Source of the DNA: Acorus gramineus
Lineage: Eukaryota; Streptophyta; Magnoliopsida; Acorales; Acoraceae
Direction: 5' to 3'
Length of the DNA stretch: 64,000 nucleotides
NCBI GenBank assembly: GCA_030737835.1
Contig: CM060849.1
Span: forward strand, 8,059,245-8,123,244
Part shown: one piece after another, positions 51,290 through 61,300 of the stretch
Numbering within the stretch: position 1 is the first letter of the stretch
Layout of the letters: every line of letters begins with the position of its first letter
Notes under the pieces: model-generated
What the model saw: the letters and a program-made list of their open reading frames with translations, nothing else
What the model was told of the DNA's origin: nothing
The model's database searches: none
Position numbers and translations under genes: made by a program

Positions 51290-52095
51290 CCAGTGGTTCG
51301 TACTTCGCCGAACCACCACACCCTCACCCTCACCCATCCATGGGTGACATAGGATTTTGGGACTGATAATCATCTATTCACAAATCCAGTAGGTCGCTCA
51401 TCGCCAACCCACTACACCCTCACCCTCACCCATCAATGGGTGACATAGGATTTTGGGACTGACTAGGCTGTTGGTCACCCTTGGTCCACCGATAGTCCCT
51501 TCCTCCACTCCGTAGGCCGCCTGGTCTACTCCCACATTCAGCACAGTCCGTCACCAAATCAGGAGGTGCCTACTGATGGGAGCCCTCTGTCAGGAAGGCC
51601 CTGTCTAACGTTGGGGGTAGTCTCTACCGGATCCAACGAGGGGGACAGAACAGCCCATCCATACGCATATGATCCACTCGGATCCGCCGACAACACATCT
51701 CTACAACTCAAATGTCATGAATTCCTCTGAATTCAACCGGATGCATCTCCACGATGCGGGGAAACAGTACAATCAAAAGCAGTGTTGGAATATCACTGGG
51801 GGAAAGAAACTCGGGAGGGCGGCGTGAGTTCCCGATACAGGGTACCCCGACAACCAAACAAGGAACACGGAGTACCCTAACACGGGTCTCACCGCTGTCC
51901 TCGCAAGGCCCCTCCCCTATAATATTCACTACTCATGCTAATAATCATACTAATCATACAATCATTACTTATAATATTATTGGGACTAGGACCTTGGGAG
52001 GGCAGCCTGAGGTCCCGATACAGGACATCCCGACAACCAAACAAGGAACACGGAGTACCCTAACACGGGTCTCAGCGTTGACCTCGCAAGGCTCC
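51290..52095. repeat. Two tandem duplications inside the LTR-type unit
   Basis: The phrase CACCCTCACCCTCACCCATC with ATGGGTGACATAGGATTTTG occurs twice, at about 51308-51365 and 51413-51460. The phrase CCCGACAACCAAACAAGGAA with GAGTACCCTAACACGGGTCT occurs twice, at about 51845-51890 and 52028-52072. Both are ordinary internal repeats of the fossil LTR. Confidence 0.85.
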
Positions 52096-52539
52096 TCCCT
52101 ATAATATTATCCTAAGGCATGCGATCTAACAGATACCAGCATTTAATTTAATAAATAAAACTAGTAGGACACATGCATAGGCCGGGTTTCCTAGCATGTA
52201 AACAGGGGACATGCTGCATGGCTCATATGCATATCCTAAGGGGCAAGTCCCTAACATGCAAAGACTAGGGAAGCATGCATTCTACACATAAATCATACAA
52301 GCATGGATTACATATTATTACAGGTTAATATTTATCCATGTCGCCCCAGGAGAGGTCGGTATACGCCCCAAGTGCGTATAACACCTCTCTACTGGGTTGG
52401 ATTGTCCCACTCACCAGAATCGGGGTCGTCGCGCGACCGTCCGTCAAGATCTGCAAGACAGACAATCAAAGTGGTGAGTTAAAATCCATAAATACTACAA
52501 AATACATAAACCCACAATTAAACTCCCAACACTCGGGCA

Positions 52540-53350
52540 AACGTGCATACGACCCGCACGCACGCTAGCCCGAGCACTCCGACAACCCCCCGCACGGCCG
52601 GCCACCACCCGCACGGCCACCCGACCGCCCGGACGCGCCGCCGTGCCTCAGCCCGCGCACTCCGCGCACCGCCCGGGGCTCCGCGCGTCCACCGAGCCCA
52701 GCCGCGGCAGCCCGCACGCGCCCCGCACGCCGTGCGCTGGCCCGCGAGCACCCCGCACGCCCCCCGCGCGCGGCGCCTCGCCCCCGCGCACACCATCCCA
52801 GCCTTGCCGCGACCCGCGCACGCCTCCTCGCCCCGCGCGCACCCCGCGCGCACCTCCGCCACCTCCTCCGCGCGCACCTCGCGCGTCCAGCACGTCCGGC
52901 AGCACCTCCGCGCGCACCTCGCGCGTCCAGCACCTCCGGCAGCACCTCCGCGCGCCTCCGCGCGCACCTCGCGCGTCCAGCACCTCCGGCAGCACCTCCG
53001 CGCGCACCTCGCGCGTCCAGACCAGCGCCCAGCAGCCCCTCGCGCACTGCCCCACCCGAGCAGCTCGCACGCCTCGCACCGCCGGCACAGCACGCCTGCA
53101 CGACCAGCATAGCACGCCACCCGCGCGCGCCAGCTTGCACGCCGCGCGCACGCGCGCCCGCGCACGCACGCGCGCATGACCGCGCGCGCCCGGCCTGCGC
53201 GCCGCTGCTGCTCTGCCTGCTGCCCGAGAACACTCCCTGCAGCCCGAGCACCTCCAACCACCCCTCCCACGGCCGCCGACCACTTCCGACCACCTCCAAC
53301 CACCCTCCGACGACCCCCACCGCCACCAACCACCTCCCAACCACCAAACC
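52540..53350. repeat. GC-rich block with 40-bp minisatellite in the LTR-type unit
   Basis: This 0.8-kb block is extremely GC-rich against an AT-rich window. A 40-bp unit containing GCGCGCACCTCGCGCGTCC and AGCACCTCC starts at 52870, 52910, 52960 and 53000. Open frames of up to 282 codons exist in several phases on both strands because stop codons are rare in such DNA; none shows a known domain. Confidence 0.8.
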
Positions 53351-53987
53351 CTCCCCTAGCATTCATCTAGACGAGAAAAGAGAGGGAAAAGAGGCTTACC
53401 GAGGGGAGGAGGAGGTGTCCGGTGGATCTCCACGCGCCGAAACCCTTCCCACAAGCCTTCTCACGCCCCGATCTATCACGGCCCTCGGTTTGGCTCGAAA
53501 CAGAGGAGAGAGAGGGGAGGTCGGGGAGGCTAGAGTCGTCGGAAATCGGTTTTGAAGACACCGGAGCGTAGATCGGGACCCGATCTACACTTCCCGTGCT
53601 TTGGGTTTTTGATTTTGAAGGGTGGAAGGGGCTCGAACGGAAGAAAATCGGAGGAGGAGAGAGAGAGATCACGTCGGGGGAGATGATGAATAGTGACGAG
53701 GTGATTTTCGATTTCTTTTAAGTAGAGCGCGACTTAAAAACCCGGATACGCCCCGGAACTGCGAAATTTTTGCAAACGATGCCAGAATTCGATGAAATTT
53801 TCGTGGGAGGTCAGAAATGGCACCAGGACACCAAATATGCAGTTAGATTTCCAATCGGAGTCCTCTAGCTCAGACGATAGCTAACAGTCTGAAAATAAGC
53901 GGTTCCGATCGAAAACCCTAAAAATTTTAAAAACCGCCAGGGCGCTCTAACGGTTACCAACAGGTCAAAAGTGACACATATATAACA

Positions 53988-54310
53988 GCCAGTGACCGTC
54001 GCTATTACTGACAACAGACGGGATAAGGAATTAAAATCCAATTTTGCAGTATTAGCGACGGCTATTACGACCGTCGCTAATACTGTTAGCGACGGCAAAA
54101 GGCCGTCGCTAATATAAAAAATAATATCTGTTATTGACTTCATAACGGCAACAATATCGCCTTTTAGCGACGGTTCTGGCCGTCGCTAATACAGTTAGCG
54201 ACGGGATATTTAGCGACGAATAGCGACGGCTTATCAAACGTTGGTAATATTAATAGCGACGGCGTTTAGGGTTTTTAGCGACGGCTTTGGCCGTCACTAA
54301 AACACCGATT
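53988..54310 (+). repeat. Right subterminal repeats of the CACTA element
   Basis: Words such as TTAGCGACGGC and GGCCGTCGCTAATA alternate in both orientations up to the right terminal repeat, mirroring the left array. The first copy is split by the LTR-type insertion, whose target duplication GCCAG is part of the word CGGCCAGTG. Confidence 0.88.
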
Positions 54311-54575
54311 TCTTGTAGTGACTCTTCAACTCCATAACTTCCCCCACTCTTCTATTCCATAACACTTCCATTATTGTCTCACTATCTCCCCCTCACCACT
54401 ATAGACTTGTAACTCATCACCTTTGGGATTCCTCTATGCACCCTATAAATAGAGGGGTTCTCTTTTGTATTCAACCAACAAATAGTGAATAAGAATCTCT
54501 CTCTACTTCTCTTCTATATGCTTGTGTGCTTTGTTTATATACTCTTATATATCATATTCTATTTAGTTTACAACA

Positions 54576-54989
54576 ATTTTCTTTTTTTTTTTCCTTTTGC
54601 GGATTTTTACTTTATTGTTGCGTACTATTCCATTATTATTTTTTTTTTCTTCTATTTCAAACAATTATAATTATGAAGATGATTTTGTTTATGTATTATA
54701 TTTATTATACTATAGATATTACTTAGATTTTTTATTTTACATTTTGATGAGGTGATTACATAAGTTAAAAAGCTCATATTAATCATCGTATTGTGTATTA
54801 TGGATGGTATAATAGTAAAATCACGCCTATGGTGAATTTTAACCATGATAGGTTAAAAAATTATTTAACAGTAGGGATGTATTAGACATTTTTTATGTTT
54901 CTAGGGATATAATTGTCCTGCCAAGTTTACAAGGACTTATATGGATTTATAGATGTTTATAGGGACCCAAACGTCTTTAACCCTTTATT
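54576..54989. other. AT-rich spacer between the copia nest and the foldback element
   Basis: No gene or clear element is recognised here. The stretch is T-rich with several poly-T runs directly after the copia target duplication. Confidence 0.5.
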
Positions 54990-55542
54990 ATATTAAGCGA
55001 AAATGTTTAAGTTTTCAAGTCCGATAACATTTTTATTTTTCAAATTTACCCGTAGTCTTTAATTATCTTTGATTTTATATTAAGGTTAAGAATGGAAAAA
55101 TATTTTTATTAGTTTTATATTAGGAAAAAATCTATCTATGTATATATGTGTATATATTATAAATTTGATAATATCATATTCATATCCACCAAATTAATCT
55201 AAATATTTTTTAAGAATTTTTTAAAGATATATTGAATGAATGACGGTGATCGTGGTACATCATCATATTTATTTTTTTTGTTATTAATTTTTAATAGATT
55301 TAACTTGAGATAATAATGAAATATTGGTGATAAATATGTAATTTCGGATCAAATATAAGTTTCAATGTTTAATCCCACTTTTCATCGTGAAATAGTCATA
55401 TGGGGAAATAATCTATTTCACGATCATAAGTATATATCGAAAAGCTCTTTTCAACAATATATTGATCACCCAAATCGTAGTTATACTTAAAAAGTTATGA
55501 TCTTTTTTAAGAATTTTGAGAATATTTTAATTCTTGTTTTTT

Positions 55543-55543
55543 T

Positions 55544-55580
<37 letters not shown>
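55543..55580. repeat. AT microsatellite
   Basis: A run of TATATA about 35 bases long lies at the inner edge of the left arm of the foldback element. Confidence 0.9.
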
Positions 55581-55583
<3 letters not shown>

Positions 55584-55732
55584 AATATCATCCATATCCA
55601 CCAAATCTTAATGATTTTTTTTTTTTGTAAATATACCCCTAAAAACCACATTTTAGCAAAATATTCTTAATGATATGTTATTTTCAATAAATAATATTCG
55701 GAAGGGATTAAATTGTACATAACATTTTTTTT

Positions 55733-55975
55733 TTTATCCATTCAAGTAATATTGTTGGTTTTAAAATTTTAAATGGGATACTTTTATGATATAGGGTTGG
55801 CTGAGGGGTATATATACAAAAAAAAAAAAAATCATTTTCAGTTGTAATATATCTATCCATTCAAATAATATTGTTGGTTTTAGAGTTTCAGATAGGATAT
55901 TTTTACAATATAAGGTTGATTAAGCCATTAAGGGGTGTAAATACAAAAAAATTATTTTTAGTTGTAACATATCAT
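55733..55975. repeat. Direct repeat, about 118-bp unit, in the foldback centre
   Basis: Two copies start at about 55737 and 55855 with ATCCATTCAA, then TAATATTGTTGGTTTTA. Both continue through a TATAGGGTTGG or TATAAGGTTGA variant and an A-run into TTTTTAGTTGTAA or a close variant. Confidence 0.75.
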
Positions 55976-56480
55976 TTATTTAATCATTTTTTAAAAAAAA
56001 TTACGTGTAACAGTTGTAAATTCTCTTTTACGTGTAATTTTATAATAAATTCCTTTATAATTTATTAAATCATTATTAAATTTTTTATCATAACATTGAT
56101 GTATATACACGTACATCGTGTGTGGGAAAGACTAATATCTAACTAATCAAATATCATATCTTTTGAGATTCAAATGACCACTGTCCATTTAAATATTTGA
56201 ATCAATTCAAATCTTTAAAAATAACAAACCATATTTTATGAAATCATACCACATCAATAACAGAAATTGAAACTTATTTTAAACTTTTATGCACAATGTG
56301 ATACAGTAGTCGATAACAGATTCAATAATACGTGAAAAGAACCAATTTGACACCTTATTATTGTTGGGCGATTGTCACAAGAATGAATCCTCTCCTGTAA
56401 AGTATCATATTTAACTTGGTATCATCACATCTTTAAAATTTACATCATCCGATATACAATGTTGTCTTTCGATTCCTATT

Positions 56481-56630
56481 AGTCCCATATCGCAAAAACC
56501 AATTTAAATTATCTACCCCATTAAAATGGACATTAAATAATGCATTGCAATCTCAGGCTTGTAAGTTGTAGCCCCTCTCGAATACGAAGACGAATGACAA
56601 CGAGGTGGATTGAGACGGATTTGGACTTTT
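56481..56630 (+). ncRNA. Second USE-like motif with possible Pol III transcript
   Basis: AGTCCCATATCG at 56481-56492 is identical to the motif before the 7SL-like sequence. About 25 bases later comes ATTAAAAT, a weak TATA-like box. A start about 30 bases on would give a short RNA from about 56549 that contains GGCTTGTAAGTTGTAGCCCC and reaches a TTTT near 56627. It resembles no RNA I can name. It lies just outside the right arm of the foldback element, and the motif could be there by chance. Confidence 0.2.
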
Positions 56631-57244
56631 AAGTTGTAACTAATTAGATTTTTCCATGCATACACTTCAATCAACCCCATATATATTTTGTAAAAATATC
56701 CTATTTGAAACTCTCAAACTAAAAAAAAAAAAAATTAAATTATTCTTTAAAAATTCAACACTTTTTAAGTATAGCTCTTATTGGTGCAATCAATAACTCG
56801 TTGGAAAGAGATTTTCAATATATACTTACGTCTATGAAATATATTTTCCTTAAAAATGATTATTTCATGATGAAAAGTGAGCTTAAACGTTGAAACTCAT
56901 ATTTGACATAAAATTTTTTATTTATCAACCTATATTTCATTATTATCTCTATCTAAATCTAATAATAATAATAAAATATGATTATGTGTCATGATCACCA
57001 CCATTCATTCAATATATCATATAGATGGATATTTAAAAGATAAATTTGATGAATATCCCATATCATTCATTAAAAAATTAAAATATATTTTTCATTCTTA
57101 TCCTTTAATATAAAATCAAATATCATAAATAGTTAAGGGTAAAATTGAAAAATGAAAATATTACACACACACAAAGAAATAAACATGATAACTTAAATAC
57201 TTTTGGTTAGTAATATAGATAGATTCACTAAAATTATAAATCTT

Positions 57245-58110
57245 TTAAAACTTAACAATTATATAAAGATTTTTTTAAATATTTTTCATTTTTATTTAGA
57301 TGATTCAAATTTAGTTAACTAAATAGATTGGGTGGAATAATATAATTTAACAAAATGGAATACCATCTATAACAACATATTCTTCGTAAACAAACATGTT
57401 TTTTGAGCTTATTTACCTCTATTTCATCATATTTCACATCTATTGTTGTATCCGAACAGGGCTTAGTGTTTTTAAAAATGACCCAATCTAGCTAGTTGAA
57501 TCGATCATTTATAATTTAATAACTATGTAAAGATTTTTAATTTTTTTTTTATTATTTAGATGATTCAAATTCAATTAATCAAATAGATCGAGTGAAATAA
57601 TATCATTCGAGAAAACTGAATACCATCTATAACAATATATTCTTTGCTAACAAACGGGGTTTTTGAGCTTATTTACCCCTATTTCACCATATTTCAAATC
57701 TATTATTGTACCCGAACATGGATTGGTGTTTTAAAAACAAACCCAATCTAGCCAGTTAGTTGAAACGATCAAACCTTCAATACTTTGAATTCCGATTTGG
57801 TTAGTCTTCAGAACCCAATAATATGAAGAAAAAAAAAATCTTAAAATGTAAAAACTGATCATTAAAAAAAAGACCAAATCAATAAATTGGTCGAAACGAT
57901 GGTTTTTAATACCAACTATGGATTGATTAAATCGGTCAATTCATAATGCACAAAAATTACGATTAATTAAGATATTAAATTTAATAAAAATTTAGATTTT
58001 ATAGGATAAATTATAAAGTAAAAGCTTAAAAGATTTATAATTTAATAATTATGTAAATATTTGTAAAATATTTTTTTATTTTTTATTTTAGATGATTCTC
58101 TTGTTAACTG
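57245..58110. repeat. Tandem duplication, 260-bp unit, plus a third partial copy
   Basis: Copies begin near 57252 and 57512, with TACCATCTATAACAA at 57361 and 57621 and GAGCTTATTTACC in both. A third, partial copy (TTTATAATTTAATAAT.. and TAGATGATTC) lies at about 58033-58100. Divergence is about 15%, so this is an old local duplication. No coding sequence is seen. Confidence 0.75.
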
Positions 58111-58289
58111 AACAGTGGAATCAGTGACCCTAACCCATAGATTGAGACTTTGAGAGTGATAGCAACATACAGGGCGGAGTATCCCACCCCAATAATAATG
58201 TTAAACTGTTATATCCAACGAGAATATTCTGCCCAAGCCCAAGCCCAAGCCTACGATCGAAAACACACTTTTCGAAAATATATACAGAG

Positions 58290-58291
<2 letters not shown>

Positions 58292-58327
<36 letters not shown>
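58292..58327 (+). repeat. GA microsatellite in the 5' leader of the DUF179 gene
   Basis: A GAGAGA run of about 36 bases with one interruption ends three bases before the start codon (GACCATGG). Runs like this are common in plant leaders and can bind GAGA-binding BPC factors, but no role is shown here. Confidence 0.88.
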
Positions 58328-58330
<3 letters not shown>

Positions 58331-61300
58331 ATGGATCTGTGTCTCCTGAATCCCAAGAGTGGCGTAGTTGGGGTCTGCGTTCAGGCCCTCACAAGGCGGA
58401 GCCGGGGGTGGGGTCCGGCAAATGTGGCGGCGGTGATGGAGGTGTCGGATCCGAGGAAGGGTGGGTTGAGGTGGTCCCTTCGCCGGGGTCGTGTTTTGGT
58501 GGCGGCGACGGGGAACAAGAAGAACCATGAGAACTCGTCTTCTTCAGGTCATCTTTCGACTTTTCTTTTTTTTTTTTTTTTTTGGGGGGGGGGGGTTGAA
58601 TTTTGGGTTAGTTTTGGTGGGTTTTGCGGGATTTTGAGATTTGGGTGAGAAATTTGTGACTTTGGTTGTTTGGGGTGGTAGTGATTGTGGTTTTGGGTTT
58701 GGGTTTTTGATAATTTGGCGTTTGGTTCTGATTTGCATGTCGCTTTTGAATTGTGGTTTGTGAGTTTTGGATGAGAAAGTTTTGGTTTTTATGGTTTGGG
58801 TGTGTTGTTATTGTGTTTTTCGATGTGGGTTTTTAAATGGATTGTGGATTGGTTTTAAATTGTGTTATTTCCATATCATCTGCTAGTCTTTCTTTATTGC
58901 ATTTTTGTGCAGTTTTGGAGCTCACTTTGTGCTGTTTCTTCATTCTTCATTATTGAACTTTATTTTGTATGTTTTAGTTATAGAGTTTACAGTTCTTTCA
59001 TTTTTGGCATAATCTGTTTAATTAGCTCCTTAATTTACAGGATAAGTTCTTTGCTTCTACTTTCCTTAATTAGTTTTGTGAAAATTTTAAATAAAAATAT
59101 ATTTGAAATTGATTATCAATTAACAGATCACTCTATGGTGCAACTAATTATATAGACTGGATTGGAGGGGTTACTTACGTACTTTCTGCCAATAAATGAA
59201 TGAAAGTATGGCATTTGGACCTTATGGCACATCAATAGAATTGTGGAAATTTTCAAGGATTAATGTGCTTCATTGGTTGTTTTCAATAGACAAGTAAGAT
59301 GATGAAATTGTATAGTGATTGATGTTCAGTCTATGCATTGGACTTCTTGAAATTGATGAGACATATTGTTAGACTATGCAATTGGACAGTGGGAAAAAAA
59401 AATCAAGACAAAAGAGGAACATGTGTCAAAACGATCTTATGGCAAAAGAGGACAGTGACATTTGGACCTTATGGCAAAAGAAGACAAAAAAAAAAAAAAA
59501 TCAAGACAAAAGAGGACAGTGGCATTCGGAACCTTATGGCACATCAATAGAATTGTGGAAATTTTCAAGGATTAATGTGCTTCGTTGGTTGTTTTCAATA
59601 GGCAAGTAAGATGGTGAAATTGTATAGTGATTGATGTTCAGTCTATGCATTGGACTTCTTGAAATTGATGAGACATATTGTTAGACTATGCAATTGGACA
59701 GTGGGAAAAAAAAATTCAAGACAAAAGAGGAACATGTGTCAAAACGATCTGATTTCATGCCAAGGAGATCACAGAATGTAATTGCTTTCTCCAGTGGACA
59801 ACAGATGTGGAATTTTAAAGAGCAAAGGAAGAAAGTGCATATTATCGCCCTTGACACCCAAATTTTAAGTTGGTGGGTGTTGATGAAAAGCAATGGTTGG
59901 TCATGCAACAAAGTTATGGGTGGATGCTAAGTTGGACAAATGTAAAAGTTTATGTCAGGACCATAATTCAATATCTGTAACATGATTTGATTGGAAATGA
60001 GTAACGGGAAAATTAAATGGCGAGACTAAATTAAACAAATGTGTTCCTTTGGGTTGTTTAGTGAATATTGAGTGTTCGTGCATTTTCAAAAGGTTTTATA
60101 CTTTTATTACAAGGTATTGAGTAGGCCAGCTAAATAGGTTAGGTGATATTAATGAAAATGTTTGACAAGGCTAGTAAACTAGATTAAAGTTATGTATCAA
60201 AGGAAGCTTCTAACTTCTATAGAGGTTTAAATAATAAAACATCCTGATATGATATAAACATGCAAAATGTTCAACACTGAGAATAATCCTTTGAAGACTT
60301 ATGGTGGCAGTTGTAACTTGTAAGGCAGGATATTAAAATAATAATAGAAAAAAAAGTTGGAATGTCCCTTAACAGGGAATGAGTTAGGTTGGTTGTGTTT
60401 CAATGGAATTGATTGTACAAATAACTTTGGAAGGTCATTTAGATGTGTGAGACATGCTTCTAAGAGTGATGAAGTCCAAGTTCTGGTTCAAGTCCTGTAT
60501 GTTTGAGTGAACTCTTGACAACCAATTTTACTAAATTGAACAGGGTTCAAGTCTGATCCACTGTCTAACTAATAGCTATTTATACCTTGAGCTTGTTCCA
60601 GGGTTAAATTTGAGTTCAGTTTGTTGTTTAGTTGGTTAGTCAAGTAGACCAAAATGTTATATATCATTTACATTAGATGGCCTTCTTGAACTTGTGTAAC
60701 AAATAGCTTCTCTTCAGAATTATATTCAGTGCTGGATTAACCACACATAAATACAACAGTTAACCACCTCCTCAATTAGGCATTTGTCGACCACCTGTAT
60801 CTTGTGCATTTAACCAAAATCGGCTATTGTCCTCATAAATATAATGGTGTATTATAAAGTTATATAAAAAACATTGCAGGTTGATCTCCAAGATTGCTTC
60901 AGTCCAAGGACCATGATGTATAAGTTATGCATCCTTTTCTACATTACCAAACAAAATATCTGAAAATCATACTATATGTACATAACTATTAGCTTTTGAA
61001 TTTGAGCACATCATCTCTTTCATTAAAAGAAAAAAGAAAATAATAGATCCTATGTGTACCTGTGTCACGACATCGGGTGCAAAAATTAAATAAATAGTTT
61101 GTAGTGATATGAATCTATAGTTTTTGTGTATGTGGGAATGTAAATATAATTTTCCAAATTGCTCTTCTTAGGATCTTATGTTAGGTTTGTCTGTCAGTAT
61201 TGCTTAAATTTTTATCAAAGCAAATGTATTGCATCAATCTGACTGTTGGAATTGGCATCCAGGAAATAGTGATCAACCAATTCCCGAGGGAGATAACATC

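Larger units (their letters stand above)
50763..53987. mobile_element. LTR-type unit inside the CACTA, probably a gypsy solo LTR (fossil)
   Basis: The 3225-bp unit starts TGTCACGCCCCAGGG and ends ACATATATAACA, i.e. TG...CA. It is flanked by GCCAG at 50758-50762 and 53988-53992, an exact 5-bp target duplication as made by LTR elements. No gag or pol is present, and no second LTR copy is seen, so a solo LTR of a large-LTR Ty3/gypsy family is the best reading; a non-coding LTR-like element is the alternative. It has internal tandem repeats (51290-51460, 51810-52095, and a 40-bp GC-rich unit at 52870-53040). Confidence 0.75.
43441..54320 (+). mobile_element. CACTA (En/Spm) DNA transposon, 10.9 kb
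   Basis: The ends are CACTACAAGAAA at 43441 and TTTCTTGTAGTG at 54309-54320. The flanking 3-bp duplication ACT lies at 43438-43440 and 54321-54323, the hallmark of CACTA elements. Subterminal regions carry many GCGACGGCC and GGCCGTCGC words on both sides (43459-43790 and 53993-54310). Between them are a GC-rich minisatellite, a TNP2-type transposase gene and a TNPA-type gene. A 3225-bp LTR unit sits near the right end; without it the element is about 7.65 kb. The transposase reading frames are damaged, so the element is not autonomous as it stands. Confidence 0.93.
37568..54575 (+). mobile_element. Ty1/copia LTR retrotransposon (fossil), with nested insertions
   Basis: The element runs from the 5' LTR (37568-37867) to the end of the 3' LTR at 54575 and is flanked by ATTTT on both sides (37563-37567 and 54576-54580), an exact 5-bp target duplication. 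Without the inserted CACTA it would be about 6.1 kb. Internal order: primer-binding region right after the 5' LTR, a long leader, pol in copia order (protease, integrase, reverse transcriptase, RNase H), a polypurine tract GGGGGAG, then the 3' LTR. It is broken: pol has about two breaks and no gag is recognisable. The LTRs differ at about 20 of 300 positions, suggesting an insertion a few million years old. Confidence 0.9.
43387..54575 (+). repeat. 3' LTR of the copia element, split by the CACTA insertion
   Basis: The LTR begins TGTTGTGAATATGGTGG at 43387 right after the polypurine tract. It is interrupted at 43440 by the CACTA transposon and resumes at 54321 (after the duplicated ACT) through to TTTACAACA at 54575. 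The right part contains CTATAAATAGAGG near 54443, matching the promoter position of the 5' LTR. Confidence 0.92.
54990..57218. mobile_element. Foldback-type element with about 500-bp inverted arms
   Basis: The left arm (about 54990-55530) and the right arm (about 56690-57218) are inverted copies. Shared words, left as written and right reversed, include TTGATTTTATATTAA, ATATTGAATGAATG, GATAATAATGAAATAT, CACTTTTCATC and CTATACTTAAAAAGT (left with TT). The arms are about 75-80% alike by eye. The centre (about 1.15 kb) has no gene but contains a 118-bp direct repeat. Long-arm elements of this sort in plants are mostly Mutator-like; no target duplication was fixed. Confidence 0.7.

Noticed and set aside
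52518-53366. Long open frames (up to 282 codons) on both strands
   Set aside because: They lie in a GC-rich minisatellite of the LTR-type unit, exist in several phases at once and show only Ala/Arg/Gly/Pro-biased composition without any domain.
58130-58528. Overlapping open frames on both strands at the DUF179 start
   Set aside because: They run through the GA microsatellite and are out of frame with, or antisense to, exon 1, which is fixed by splicing phase to the DUF179 domain.
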